From the NCBI RefSeq assembly GCF_009647655.1, contig NZ_WJFD01000004.1:372001-436000 (forward strand): DNA of 64,000 nucleotides, given 5' to 3'. Below are positions 45,301-53,140 of this stretch, piece after piece. A program made the position numbers and the translations under genes. This DNA is from Chitinophaga sp. SYP-B3965 (GTDB lineage Bacteria; Bacteroidota; Bacteroidia; Chitinophagales; Chitinophagaceae). How positions within the stretch are numbered: position 1 is the stretch's first letter; every line of letters begins with the position of its first letter. The notes beneath the pieces are model-generated. The model did no database searches. It worked only from the letters and a program-made list of their open reading frames with translations, and was not told the origin of the DNA.

Positions 45301-45533
45301 ACATAAGGGCCGCCTAATGGGAGTTCCCGGATGTTGTATTCTCCTTTGGAGTTGGTAACAGTGCGGGAAATGAAACCGGTGGATTCATTTTTTACCATCA
45401 CGGAGGCGCCGGGGATGAGCTGTTTATTTTCATCTGAAACAACACCGTAAATGGAAGCCTGGGTAGTTTGTGCCTGCGATCTGAGGGCCACAAAGCAAAA
45501 TAAGGTTAGCAAGAGTTTAATGTAGGATCTCAT
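42372..45533 (-). CDS. Oar-like TonB-dependent outer-membrane receptor
   Basis: Receptor of 1053 residues with signal peptide (CFVALRSQAQ). N-terminal carboxypeptidase-regulatory-like domain (SIYGVVSDENKQLIPGASV), plug with the Oar-type motifs LPVNGRNFTTLIDLSPL, FTIDGTTARNPTSGGG, SRTGAPYIISMEAIREFKVV and YDVTYGRSGGGTVSTVTKAG, then a large beta-barrel ending WQIQFGIRYGF. Oar-type receptors are not linked to SusD; the Myxococcus member takes part in protein export and development. Here it stands alone, with no sigma/FecR or SusD, and its own terminator. The promoter region holds a box with phased repeats. Confidence 0.9.
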   Translation of the reverse strand: MRSYIKLLLTLFCFVALRSQAQTTQASIYGVVSDENKQLIPGASVMVKNESTGFISRTVTNSKGEYNIRELPLGGPYVVTVTYVGYANQQEKGSYLSQGDAARVNVVMKVSAVNMNEVKVVGNSLRNKSENFGAATTVSARDISKLPVNGRNFTTLIDLSPLSRGSNLSGQLASSTNFTIDGTTARNPTSGGGSNSRTGAPYIISMEAIREFKVVTNQYDVTYGRSGGGTVSTVTKAGTNTFTGSAFMFSRADWLSSPNDIRGAKRTNDFSTNQFGFSLGGPIIKDKAHFFLTWDRQADARPLQLADIQSPEDEKRLNITQSTLDQFQQIARSKYGVSNAAQFGSFDKKRSTDAVFARIDWQLNEKNLLTIRNNFVNDRNFQGRDDNTAINMYEVYGDANTYNNSLLATLRTVLNPRVTNELKLQHLYTFEESVPNKQLPRENIPRAIVERVQSTINNNPVFTSIQLGGQRYSPEHFYNNIVQLVDNVYFNTNKANFTFGTDIMYSHLNSLYGSEMNGRFYFTGMTNFDNKTPYRYAREIALADDPSLNQNILNAGLYAQMQTRLARGLEMILGIRADYTTYMNKANFNQTVFDELGLRTDNPLNTLQIQPRIQFNWDINEKHTDYLRLGAGIFGSDINNYAMINNMLFDGTKVLSVDITGNNVPVPDFIEYRKDPSKAPGKELFDQLGLARIGTINTNAKDARIPVVYKANISYNHLFSDRLKAGITFFTSIARNNYMYVDRNMVDQPYFRLANEGNRGVYVPATTINTTNGVADWTQGRKSTQVGRVLELNAGGKVNQYAFVADVNWRYFRDGEFTLSYTWNDAKDNTSFNGDVANTATLSLMVKEDPRNLDAMSYSDNQFRHKIVFYGTLPSWKGFSVGVRYSGLGGTRYSLAVNGNVNGDFVNSNDLAYIFDVNNTAVPEKYRTAITGILNNPSVDNSIKDYIRKSMGTIAERNAGVNGFYGIWDLRIGKKFNIYKSHNIELSGDLFNVANLLNKGWGTNKSLGKQNIYSLGGFDAASSTYNYNVNVNTGVVTPSGNPWQIQFGIRYGF

Positions 45534-45641
45534 AAAATGAAAGGATGTTAAAGGTGTAAGTGGAATTATCTACGTGAGTGGAATAATATTAAGTTTATAC
45601 GATCCGTAACTAATCGGAAGTCTTTTCGTAATTAAAAATAA

Positions 45642-45677
45642 CAATAAATGCAATAAAATGCAACAAAAGGTAATTAA
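45642..45677 (-). promoter_or_regulatory. Putative operator: TTAATTACCT box plus ~10-bp repeats
   Basis: AGGTAATTAA (45668-45677) is TTAATTACCT on the reverse strand. Beside it three units begin CAA every 9-10 bases (CAATAAATG at 45642, CAATAAAATG at 45651, CAACAAAAGG at 45661). It lies 110-140 bases before the Oar-like receptor start and parallels the site at 22184-22217. Confidence 0.4.
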
Positions 45678-45690
45678 AAAGTAATATTAC

Positions 45691-45723
45691 GAATAAGGGC
45701 TGCCTGGAAGGCAGCCCTTATTT
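45691..45723 (-). terminator. Strong hairpin after the LamG-like gene
   Basis: AATAAGGGCTGCC (45692-45704) and its complement (45710-45722) form a perfect 13-bp stem. The T-tract is short on the reverse strand (TTATT) and better on the forward strand. It probably ends the reverse-strand gene that stops at 45743. Confidence 0.75.
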
Positions 45724-45742
45724 TTTATGGCAGGAGGAGGGG

Positions 45743-46858
45743 TTATTTTTCAAATATCAGGTCATCACATACATCTACCCGGGCTATAATGCCCCAGCCA
45801 AAAAGGTCATTGGCAACAGCTATCAGTAACTCATTATCTCCCTGTTCTAAGGGAAGATTAAAAGAAGTGTTATCAACGGCACATCGTCCATTAGGATCTT
45901 TCCTAAGCGCGGCGCCGTAGAGGTTTTTCTCAGCAAACAGGTATTTTCCATTAATGAATATCCAGACCTCATCACTTAAACCAAGGTTCATTTTCCTTAC
46001 CTGCGCGGTGGCTGATTGAATGTTGGTTTTAAGCCAGACCAGTCTGCGCGTAGGAGGGGGCGCGCCTCCAAACATCCGGGTGATATTGATCAGGCCTCTG
46101 CGCTCCGCACGGATGGTATCCCATTTAGTCTCTTTCGCAGGATATTTAGCATAGCTGAATTCCAGTCTTTCAGCTGTAATGACGGGTTGGCTGATCTGCC
46201 ATTTACGGATATAACGTGGATCATGGTCTGTGAGGTCCGATTCTTCCAAGGGGGAAAGTCCTTCCGTTTGATCTGGCTTAACAACCAGGTTGGAAATGAT
46301 CATCTGCCCCTCAAATGCAAGGCCGCCATGGAGGGTATTGCCCTCCAGTCTTGATACTGCCAGCACCGCTTTATGATTTACATAAGCGCGCATTTGCTTC
46401 CCGGATATCACCAGTTTTACGTGGTTCCATTTATCTTTTTCAATGGTGGCGGTGCTTTGGAAATGGAAAAGCATATCCCAGAGGTTAATGCCATCAATAA
46501 ACGGCGCGTATTGCACAGCATCTCCTTTTCCGGATCTAACGATACGGAGATAGAAACATTCCTTTTCTTTCTGGTCGCTTCTCCTGAAATAGATATTGGA
46601 GAACCCGGCATTTACCGGTTCCATATCATACTCAATGGTTCCATCTTTGAAGTCCAGGTTTTTCAGGACCACGGAATCCATATTGGGGAGGAGCTTCATG
46701 GCAGGTACTGATCTGTGTGTGATGAATTCCACGGTGCCTGGTTTGAATTCCCAGTTTTCTGCCTGCAGGGGGATTTCCTGCGATGTTTTCTTTTTTTGTT
46801 GTGCCGCTACGGTGGTAGCAAAAAGAAGTGATAGGAGAACAGTTGCTGTTTTTGTCAT
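45743..46858 (-). CDS. Exported LamG/concanavalin-A-like domain protein
   Basis: Protein of 371 residues with signal peptide (residues 1-19, TTVAAQ). The first ~200 residues form a jelly roll: DFKDGTIEYDMEPVNAGFSNIYFRR, WDMLFHFQ, KWNHVKLVISGKQMRAYVNHK, LHGGLAFEGQMIISNLVV, as in LamG-like and DUF1080 sugar-binding modules. A second beta-sandwich (LIWLKTNIQSATAQ-like region through DEVWIFINGKYLFAEKN and LEQGDNELLIAVAND) resembles a galactose-binding-like fold. No catalytic motif is visible, so binding is more likely than hydrolysis. It is divergent from a regulator-like gene that ends in a similar jelly roll. Confidence 0.7.
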   Translation of the reverse strand: MTKTATVLLSLLFATTVAAQQKKKTSQEIPLQAENWEFKPGTVEFITHRSVPAMKLLPNMDSVVLKNLDFKDGTIEYDMEPVNAGFSNIYFRRSDQKEKECFYLRIVRSGKGDAVQYAPFIDGINLWDMLFHFQSTATIEKDKWNHVKLVISGKQMRAYVNHKAVLAVSRLEGNTLHGGLAFEGQMIISNLVVKPDQTEGLSPLEESDLTDHDPRYIRKWQISQPVITAERLEFSYAKYPAKETKWDTIRAERRGLINITRMFGGAPPPTRRLVWLKTNIQSATAQVRKMNLGLSDEVWIFINGKYLFAEKNLYGAALRKDPNGRCAVDNTSFNLPLEQGDNELLIAVANDLFGWGIIARVDVCDDLIFEK

Positions 46859-46970
46859 GGGCTGTTTTAAATTTGTACAGCAAAAGTGAATAATAAGTAA
46901 ATTGATGACTGTTCAAGCGAGCATCAAGTTGGTGCAAGTCAGTATCAAATGCGTAACACCTTCATATAAA

Positions 46971-48224
46971 ATGAATAACAGTCTTGAGATAAATTATATA
47001 AAGAAGTGCCTGGTGTTGATTGAAACCCGGTTAAACTGGGGTGCAAGCGATGACTGGACAAGTTATGATTTTGAAAAACTCAGTGAAGTTATCCAGGAAC
47101 GTACCGGTGTAACATTAAGTATCACTACGCTTAAGCGGCTTTGGGGAAAATTGAAGTATGACAATATTCCGGCTACGACCACCTTGAATACGCTGGCAAA
47201 GTTTGCCGGGTATGAGGACTGGCGGGAGTTTAAGCAACAGGTGCAGCCTGGGGGAATTGAAATACCTCCGCAAAAGAGCAAACCCCGCCGGAAATGGATG
47301 TACGGACTTTTAGGTTTGCTGCCCCTATTGCTGGTACTCTACCTTGCACTTTTATCTAACAGGAAGTCTGCCACTACTATTAATAAAGCCGATTATACAT
47401 TTAGCAGTAATAAAACGGTCACAGAAGGTGTACCTAACTCTGTAATCTTCAGTTATGATGCTACGGCCGCCGGGGAGGATTCCGTGTTCATAACACAGAC
47501 CTGGGACAGGAGAAGGAAAGTAAGAGTGCCGGCAAATGAGAAAGCCTATTCTGCTATCTATTATATGCCGGGTTATTTCCGGGCAAAATTGATCGTGGGG
47601 GACCAGATCGTGAAAGAGCATGATCTGATGATCTCTTCCGGAGGCTGGCTGGCGCTTATAGAGCAGAAAAGTGACGTTCCTCTTTATTTCAAAAAAGAAG
47701 AATTCCAGAAGAATAGCGGGGTAGTGGTGAGCGAAGCACTTTTATCTGCTTATCAAATTCCCTTACAACCTTCGCCGCCTGTATTGAGAATTTATAATGT
47801 GCAGGACCTTGGCATAAAGAATGATCACTTTACTTTTGAAACAACATTGAAGAGTGGTTACGATCTGGGTACGGCTGCCTGCCAGCGGGTAGAGGTACTG
47901 ATCCTTTGTAAAAGTGATGTGTTCATTATTCCGCTTTCTGCAAAAGGCTGTGTAGGAGACCTCTCATTAGTTGCAGCTGGTGTAGCTGTGCAAAGCAGCA
48001 AAGCAGATCTCTCAAAGTTTGGTTGTGATCTGGATCAGTGGGTGAAGGTGAAAGTGGAAGCGAAAGATAAGCGGGTGCGTTTTTTTGTAAATGGAGAAGA
48101 AGCGTATGCGCTTACTTTTCCTAATGCTCCAACGGATATAGTGGGTGTTCAATACCGTTTTTCCGGAACCGGTGCAGTGAAGGATACCCGTTTCATGAAA
48201 GATAAGCGGGTAATTGATCTTTAG
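46971..48224 (+). CDS. Membrane-spanning regulator-like protein: N-terminal helical domain, TM, LamG-like periplasmic domain
   Basis: Protein of 417 residues from the ATG at 46971. Residues 1-90 are helical, cytoplasmic and look DNA-binding (DFEKLSEVIQERTGVTLSIT, then LKRLWGKLKYDNIPATTTLN); a basic linker (KSKPRRKW) leads to a membrane segment at about 109-128. The periplasmic part has a PKD-like beta domain (VPNSVIFSYDATAAGEDSVF) and a LamG-like jelly roll at the C-terminus (DHFTFETTLKSGYD; QWVKVKVEAKDKRVRFFVNG). The layout resembles ToxR/CadC-type one-component sensors, but I infer DNA binding from the shape only. It is divergent from the LamG-like gene and 20 bases upstream of a dehydrogenase gene. 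Confidence 0.65.
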   Translation: MNNSLEINYIKKCLVLIETRLNWGASDDWTSYDFEKLSEVIQERTGVTLSITTLKRLWGKLKYDNIPATTTLNTLAKFAGYEDWREFKQQVQPGGIEIPPQKSKPRRKWMYGLLGLLPLLLVLYLALLSNRKSATTINKADYTFSSNKTVTEGVPNSVIFSYDATAAGEDSVFITQTWDRRRKVRVPANEKAYSAIYYMPGYFRAKLIVGDQIVKEHDLMISSGGWLALIEQKSDVPLYFKKEEFQKNSGVVVSEALLSAYQIPLQPSPPVLRIYNVQDLGIKNDHFTFETTLKSGYDLGTAACQRVEVLILCKSDVFIIPLSAKGCVGDLSLVAAGVAVQSSKADLSKFGCDLDQWVKVKVEAKDKRVRFFVNGEEAYALTFPNAPTDIVGVQYRFSGTGAVKDTRFMKDKRVIDL

Positions 48225-48244
48225 TTAACTTTAATAAAAAAGAT

Positions 48245-49087
48245 ATGGTAAGAGCATTTTTAGGCATGGGCCTGTTAGGTACGAATTTCGTAAAGGCTAT
48301 GCTGGAAAAAGGAGAGACAGTGCAGGTATGGAACAGAAGTCCGGAGAAAGCTACGGCACTGGAAGCTGATGGGGCAAAAGCATTTGCATCAGCAGCAGAT
48401 GCAGTGAAAGGGGCAGATCATATTCATATTGCTGTGAAGGACGATGCCAGTGTAAACCAGGTGTTGGCTGCAGCTGTTCCTGGTCTGAAGGCCGGGGCTG
48501 TGATCATTGATCATACTACTACTTCTGCGGAAGGGGCGATACAGCGTACAAAGGAATGGAAAGAAAAGGGATTTACTTATTTACATGCGCCGGTATTTAT
48601 GGGCCCTGCCAATGCAAGGGAAGGCAGTGGTTATATGCTGGTATCCGGAGATCAGGGGGTGATTGAAAAAGTGCAACCGCTGCTGGATAAAATGACGGGG
48701 AAGGTGATCAATTTTGGACCGGAGGAAGGAAAAGCTGCCGGGATGAAACTGATCGGCAATTGCTTCCTGATCACTTTTTCTGCAGGTTTGGCGGATACTT
48801 TATCACTCGGCAAGGCCTTACATATTTCAGCACAGGATATCGGGTCTTTGTTTGATATCTGGAATCCTGCACAAATGGTGGCTACCCGCCTTCAGCGTAT
48901 GAGCAGCGGGGATTACAGCAAAGCTTCCTGGGAGTTGAACATGGCACGCAAGGATACACAGTTATTCATGAATACCAACGGAGCACTGGCTGTGATACCA
49001 GCTATTGCTGCTGAAATGGACCGCTGGATAGAAAAAGGATTTGGTAACAGTGACTGGACTGTTATTGCGAAGGATGCAGTATCATAA
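48245..49087 (+). CDS. NAD(P)-dependent beta-hydroxyacid dehydrogenase family protein
   Basis: Protein of 280 residues of the 3-hydroxyisobutyrate dehydrogenase / 6-phosphogluconate dehydrogenase-like family. N-terminal Rossmann motif FLGMGLLGTNFVKAML and the next strand QVWNRSPEKATALEADGA are clear. VIIDHTTTSAEGA and FLHAPVFMGPANAREG-type segment (YLHAPVFMGPANARE) follow, and the catalytic Lys lies in GKAAGMKLIGNC. It probably reduces a small beta-hydroxy acid or aldehyde acid. It starts 20 bases after the regulator gene, likely co-transcribed, and its 3' end overlaps the convergent fucosyltransferase gene by 6 bases. Confidence 0.9.
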   Translation: MVRAFLGMGLLGTNFVKAMLEKGETVQVWNRSPEKATALEADGAKAFASAADAVKGADHIHIAVKDDASVNQVLAAAVPGLKAGAVIIDHTTTSAEGAIQRTKEWKEKGFTYLHAPVFMGPANAREGSGYMLVSGDQGVIEKVQPLLDKMTGKVINFGPEEGKAAGMKLIGNCFLITFSAGLADTLSLGKALHISAQDIGSLFDIWNPAQMVATRLQRMSSGDYSKASWELNMARKDTQLFMNTNGALAVIPAIAAEMDRWIEKGFGNSDWTVIAKDAVS

Positions 49088-49969
49088 ACGCATCCATCCT
49101 TCGGGCAACAGGTCTTGTGTGTCTTTGGGGCCTAAGCGGGCAAACCATTGTAATGGCGCCACTACCTGTTTGCCTTTATGGTTGCATAACCATGCAGCCC
49201 ACCATCCGAAACTGCTGTTAGGAATAATGTAATGTTTGCAGGCGATCATCATCCGGAAAATATCCCGGTATTTTTCTCCGGCATACATTAGCGGAACGAA
49301 AGTAGCGGGAGATTGGAAATGCAGGTTAGCTTCGCACCAGGCTATATCATCAGAGAAGATGTAAAGATGCGGGTCTTTTACTTTTTGCCGTATCCATTTT
49401 TCTGCGCGCATATAATAGTCCACATCCATAGCGCCGTGATAAGGATTGTTGACGTATTCTTTTCGCCGCACGTTTACGCATACCGCTTCACTTTGCAGGA
49501 TACGTTCCATGAGCGGAACAGCTGTTGCTCCGAGCGGGTGCTGAAAGCTAAAATCAGCACGGATAATGGGCGCATATTTTCTGAAATATTTTTCTGATTG
49601 CCAGAACCCGTCCAGGTATGCGTCAGGGCCTGCTTTGAGCACGGAAGGTGCATAATGGAAGCAGCGTTCACGTATGTTTGTTTGCGGAATACCAAGCAAT
49701 GTTTTTACAAGTCTATCTGCCCGTTTAACCGGGATCCATTGGTTACGGACACGTTTTACTTCTTCCGGATCAGCAACCGGAACCTGGATGCGGAATATGT
49801 CCAGGTCAAAATTGCGATGCACAAAACCGGCTTCGCGTTTAGCAGCATGATCATGCAGCCAGTTAAGGTCCAGTTTAAGTGTGGTTTGGTGTTGCAGGCT
49901 CAGGGCCTTGCCCAGTGCATATTGGAACATCTGGTTGCCAAGCCCGCCCATGAGTTTTACAATGATCAT
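49082..49969 (-). CDS. GT11 family glycosyltransferase (alpha-1,2-fucosyltransferase-like)
   Basis: Protein of 295 residues from the ATG at 49969, which gives the family start IIVKLMGGLGNQMFQYALGK; ATGs further upstream only add residues. The family motif SSFGWWAAWL is present near the C-terminus (HYIIPNSSFGWW). In the donor-site motif, usually HxRRGDY, the text is VNVRRKEYV, so His and Asp are replaced. It would transfer fucose to a surface glycan. It stands alone, with no polysaccharide cluster around it. Overlap with the convergent gene is 6 bases. Confidence 0.85.
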   Translation of the reverse strand: MIIVKLMGGLGNQMFQYALGKALSLQHQTTLKLDLNWLHDHAAKREAGFVHRNFDLDIFRIQVPVADPEEVKRVRNQWIPVKRADRLVKTLLGIPQTNIRERCFHYAPSVLKAGPDAYLDGFWQSEKYFRKYAPIIRADFSFQHPLGATAVPLMERILQSEAVCVNVRRKEYVNNPYHGAMDVDYYMRAEKWIRQKVKDPHLYIFSDDIAWCEANLHFQSPATFVPLMYAGEKYRDIFRMMIACKHYIIPNSSFGWWAAWLCNHKGKQVVAPLQWFARLGPKDTQDLLPEGWMRL

Positions 49970-50034
49970 ACCGAGGCTTTCCATAACAAGACGGGTAATG
50001 TTCCTGTAAAAGTTGGGTGAGGCTTTCACTAAAT

Positions 50035-50069
50035 AAAAAAAGCTGCCCTTGTACAGGGCAGCTTTTTTT
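50035..50069 (-). terminator. Rho-independent terminator of the GMC operon
   Basis: AGCTGCCCT (50041-50049) and AGGGCAGCT (50055-50063) form a perfect stem with a 5-base loop, flanked by A6 and T7. It lies after the oxidoreductase stop (50084, reverse strand). Confidence 0.9.
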
Positions 50070-50083
50070 ATAAAAGTTCTTTC

Positions 50084-51799
50084 TTACAAATTTTGTTTCT
50101 TCATTTCACTCACGGCATAATCTGCTGCCCTGGCTGTGAAAGCCATATAAGTGAGGGTAGGATTTTGTGTGCCGGTAGAGGTCATGCAGGCGCCGTCTGT
50201 AACAAATACATTCTTGCAGGCATGCAGCTGATGCCATTCATTCAGTAAAGAAGTTTTTGGATCATGCCCCATGCGCACGCCGCCCATTTCATGGATATCC
50301 AGGCCGGGCCTGCGATCCGTGTTCTGTGTTTTTATATTGGTGAATCCTGCTGCATCAAACATTTCACGCATCTGCTCATAATAATCTTCCCGGATCTTCC
50401 AGTCGTTATCATCATACTCCACTGAAATGCTGAGTTGGGGAATGCCCCATGCATCTTTCTGGTTTTTATCCAGCCGCACATAATTACTAACTTTTGGAAT
50501 GGTTTCTCCCATCATGTGCGAGCCTACTTGCCATGGTCCCAGTTCTGTTTTCGCCAGGTTGTCCTTTAGTGTTTCGCCGATCCCTTTGGAGTCACGGGAT
50601 TCTTTGCGCCGGGCACTGAATGCTGCGGCATAACCACGGAGAAAATCAGTTTCTTGTTTGAATACATTCCGGAAGCGGGGAATGTAACCTCCTCCGGCAG
50701 GATTGCGGCCATCTGTTTTATATTCCAGCAGTCCATCATATTCTGCACTGATGGTAGCGCTGTAATTATGGAAAGCCACGTATTTTCCCATTAAGCCGTT
50801 ATCATTTCCCAGGCCCTGCCGGAACCTGTTGGAAGTAGAATTCAGAAGAATGAGATTGGTGTTCAGTGCGGAAGCGTTTACGAAAACGATCTTTGCAAAA
50901 AAATCAATTTCTTCTTTTGTATTTGTATCGATCACTTTCACGCCGGTTGCCTTTCCTTTTGCTTCATCATATATAATGGAGTGTACCACTGAAAAAGGCC
51001 GTAAGGTGAGGTTGCCTGTTTTTTGTGCCCAGGGCAGGGTAGATGCATTACTGCTGAAGTATCCGCCGAAGGGGCAGCCGCGCTGGCAAAGGGTGCGGTT
51101 CTGGCATTGTACCCGTCCCTGATCAAAATGGATCTGGTTGGGTTTGGAAAGATGTGCACAACGGGCACTGATCACGTGCCTGTTTGGATATTTTTCTTTT
51201 AATGCTTTTTTGAAGTGATCTTCTGCGGCGTTAAGCGGAAAAGCGGGGAGGAATTCACCATCCGGCAGTTCTGCCAGGCCATCCCTGTTTCCGGAGATAC
51301 CTGCAAAACGTTCTACGTAGCTGTACCAGGGGGCAATGTCTTTATAACGGATAGGCCAGTCTACTGCGAAATCATCACGGGCTGGTCCTTCAAAATCAAA
51401 GTCGCTCCAACGTTGCGTTTGCCTTGCCCATAGCAATGACTTGCCACCTACCTGGTAACCACGGATCCAATCGAATGGTTTTTCCTGTACGTAAGGATGC
51501 TCTGCATCTTTTACAAAGAAATGCCGGGTATCTTCATGATAGGCATAACAACGGTTAACGATGGGATTCTCTTCCTGTTCTTTCCTTGGAATTTCATTGC
51601 GGTGTTCAAATTCATAAGGGAACATGTTGGTAGTTGTATAGTCTTTCACATGTTCCACCGGGCGGCCGCGTTCCAGCACCAGTGTTTTTAATCCTTTTTC
51701 TGTAAACTCTTTGGCTGCCCATCCGCCACTGGCACCGGAGCCGATCACAATCACATCGAAGGTGCGCTCTTTAACACTATCTATTGCAAGATTTGCCAT
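50084..51799 (-). CDS. GMC family FAD-dependent oxidoreductase
   Basis: Large subunit-type dehydrogenase of 571 residues. FAD-binding VIVIGSGASGGWAAKEFTEKG at residues 15-35, RGYQVGGKSLLWARQTQRWS, a Cys-containing segment (CQNRTLCQRGCPFGGYFSSN), and the family C-terminus: LDIHEMGGVRMGHDPKTSLL, then NVFVTDGACMTSTGTQNPTL. It probably oxidises a sugar or alcohol, like the large subunit of gluconate 2-dehydrogenase or related sorbose dehydrogenases. It begins 14 bases after its partner subunit gene. A cytochrome subunit is not seen here. Confidence 0.93.
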   Translation of the reverse strand: MANLAIDSVKERTFDVIVIGSGASGGWAAKEFTEKGLKTLVLERGRPVEHVKDYTTTNMFPYEFEHRNEIPRKEQEENPIVNRCYAYHEDTRHFFVKDAEHPYVQEKPFDWIRGYQVGGKSLLWARQTQRWSDFDFEGPARDDFAVDWPIRYKDIAPWYSYVERFAGISGNRDGLAELPDGEFLPAFPLNAAEDHFKKALKEKYPNRHVISARCAHLSKPNQIHFDQGRVQCQNRTLCQRGCPFGGYFSSNASTLPWAQKTGNLTLRPFSVVHSIIYDEAKGKATGVKVIDTNTKEEIDFFAKIVFVNASALNTNLILLNSTSNRFRQGLGNDNGLMGKYVAFHNYSATISAEYDGLLEYKTDGRNPAGGGYIPRFRNVFKQETDFLRGYAAAFSARRKESRDSKGIGETLKDNLAKTELGPWQVGSHMMGETIPKVSNYVRLDKNQKDAWGIPQLSISVEYDDNDWKIREDYYEQMREMFDAAGFTNIKTQNTDRRPGLDIHEMGGVRMGHDPKTSLLNEWHQLHACKNVFVTDGACMTSTGTQNPTLTYMAFTARAADYAVSEMKKQNL

Positions 51800-51812
51800 G
51801 TCTATAATTTTT

Positions 51813-52346
51813 TTATGCTGGGAAATAACCGTTGTACCTGCCGGGAACCAATTCGTATTTTACAATATTGGTCATCACATATTTGGAATTGAGATATCCC
51901 TGTATGGTTTTGCTTTTAGTGATATCGTAGAATTTTTTAACCGGATCATCTTTCTTCTTTCCTTCCTGGATCACTTTTAATACTTCTTCCCGTTTTGCCG
52001 GGGTGGCATCGGCAAAGGAAGTGCCACTCTGCTTTTTGAAGAAGTCGTTAAAACCGGCCAGCCCTTCCATATATAACTTTTGATTTTCGGTTGTATAACA
52101 ATCATCCACCATCTTTAATACAAAGAGATGTAGTTTGAGTGACTTAGCGCCGGGTGTGGTTGTTTCCGGGATAAGGGTTTCTGTTAATGCCGCCAATAAG
52201 TTTTCGTCGTCTTCACTGATGGTGAGGTTTTGCAGCTGTATGCTGGCTTTCCCCGAGTTGCGGTAACAGGCAGGTAGTACCATTGCCCCACCGGCTATGA
52301 TCAATAAATGGCGGATGGCCGTTCTCCGTTTTATTAATTTGTCCAT
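51813..52346 (-). CDS. Gluconate 2-dehydrogenase subunit 3-like protein
   Basis: Small partner subunit of 177 residues, upstream of the GMC gene on the same strand with a 14-base gap. The N-terminus KRRTAIRHLLIIAGGAMVLPAC combines a twin-arginine-like motif with a lipobox, so it may be a Tat-exported lipoprotein (Cys27). The body fits the subunit 3 family: DDENLLAALTETLIPETTTPGAKS, LYMEGLAGFNDFFKKQSG, then KSKTIQGYLNSKYVMTNIVKYEL and YNGYFPA. It should carry the folded GMC subunit to the periplasm. Confidence 0.9.
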   Translation of the reverse strand: MDKLIKRRTAIRHLLIIAGGAMVLPACYRNSGKASIQLQNLTISEDDENLLAALTETLIPETTTPGAKSLKLHLFVLKMVDDCYTTENQKLYMEGLAGFNDFFKKQSGTSFADATPAKREEVLKVIQEGKKKDDPVKKFYDITKSKTIQGYLNSKYVMTNIVKYELVPGRYNGYFPA

Positions 52347-52401
52347 CGTTTTTTCTTTAGCTTGTCGGGTAAAATACTAATTTTCGGAACGTTTTTTTTA
52401 T

Positions 52402-52409
52402 TACTTTTA
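52402..52409 (+). promoter_or_regulatory. Possible -7 element upstream of an ECF sigma gene
   Basis: TACTTTTA differs from TAnnTTTG in the last base; the ATG is 40 bases downstream. No -33 TTG is seen at the right spacing, so support is weak. Confidence 0.25.
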
Positions 52410-52449
52410 GTTATCAACCTAACAAAGAAAATTCCCGTCCTACAGGATT

Positions 52450-53046
52450 ATGCAGAAAGTTCCACATAGTGAAAGTGAATTGTTGCGCCTGCTTGCTTCC
52501 GGAGACCAGCACGCATACCAGGTTATATTTGAACGCTATTGGGACCCCATTTATTCTACCGCACTTCTTCTTACCAAATCACCCGCCCTGGCAGAGGACG
52601 TGGCTCAGGATGTATTTACCATGATCTGGGAAAAACGTGCCGGCATGGCCGCAGTGGACAAACTGGAAGGATTCCTCTTTATTACTGCCCGTAATATGAT
52701 CTATACTAAACTCCGTAAACTGGCTTCCGGCCAAGCTTACCGGCAGCATATCCTACATTGCTTTCCGGAGCAGGAGGTGGTAAGGGCAGATGAAAGGGCA
52801 GAATTCAGGGAGTTGGAACAAACTATCCTGGCAGCCATACAGCAGTTGCCGCCCCAGCAGCAGAAAGCTTTTAAACTGAGCCGCTTTGAGGGGATGCGGC
52901 ATGAAGAGATCGCGGTAACGATGGGCGTTTCCCGGATCACCATTAAAAGTTATATCGTACAGGCCATTGCCACGCTCCGCAAGGCTTTGGGCAATCATCC
53001 TTCCGGCGCCCTGGTCATTTTATGGGCTTTCCTTTTCCTCCGTTAA
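52450..53046 (+). CDS. ECF RNA polymerase sigma factor (Bacteroides expansion family 1 type)
   Basis: Sigma factor of 198 residues: AYQVIFERYWDPIYSTALLL and AEDVAQDVFTMIWEKR (region 2), MRHEEIAVTMGVSRITIKSY (region 4). It ends with a hydrophobic tail (SGALVILWAFLFLR). First gene of an uptake operon; FecR starts 94 bases downstream and an STN-containing receptor follows. Start ATG at 52450 with no other candidate near. Confidence 0.92.
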   Translation: MQKVPHSESELLRLLASGDQHAYQVIFERYWDPIYSTALLLTKSPALAEDVAQDVFTMIWEKRAGMAAVDKLEGFLFITARNMIYTKLRKLASGQAYRQHILHCFPEQEVVRADERAEFRELEQTILAAIQQLPPQQQKAFKLSRFEGMRHEEIAVTMGVSRITIKSYIVQAIATLRKALGNHPSGALVILWAFLFLR

Positions 53047-53087
53047 TTTTTTTTTGAAACCGGCACCTCCTGTTTGGGGAGTTGTGC

Positions 53088-53094
53088 GTCTTTA
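53088..53094 (+). promoter_or_regulatory. GTCTWTA motif in the sigma-FecR spacer
   Basis: GTCTTTA inside TGCGTCTTTATA, 46 bases before the FecR ATG. It is shared with the spacers at 953-959, 8784-8790 and 63595-63601. Possibly an ECF-type -10 element (CGTC). Confidence 0.35.
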
Positions 53095-53140
53095 TACTGT
53101 TACCGGGCTTCCGGGTATCCTATCATTCACGTTACACGTT

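Noticed and set aside
52967..53140. Longer FecR start overlapping the sigma gene
   Set aside because: The extension runs through the end of the sigma gene and the spacer and does not look like a FecR N-terminus; the ATG at 53141 gives the family start.
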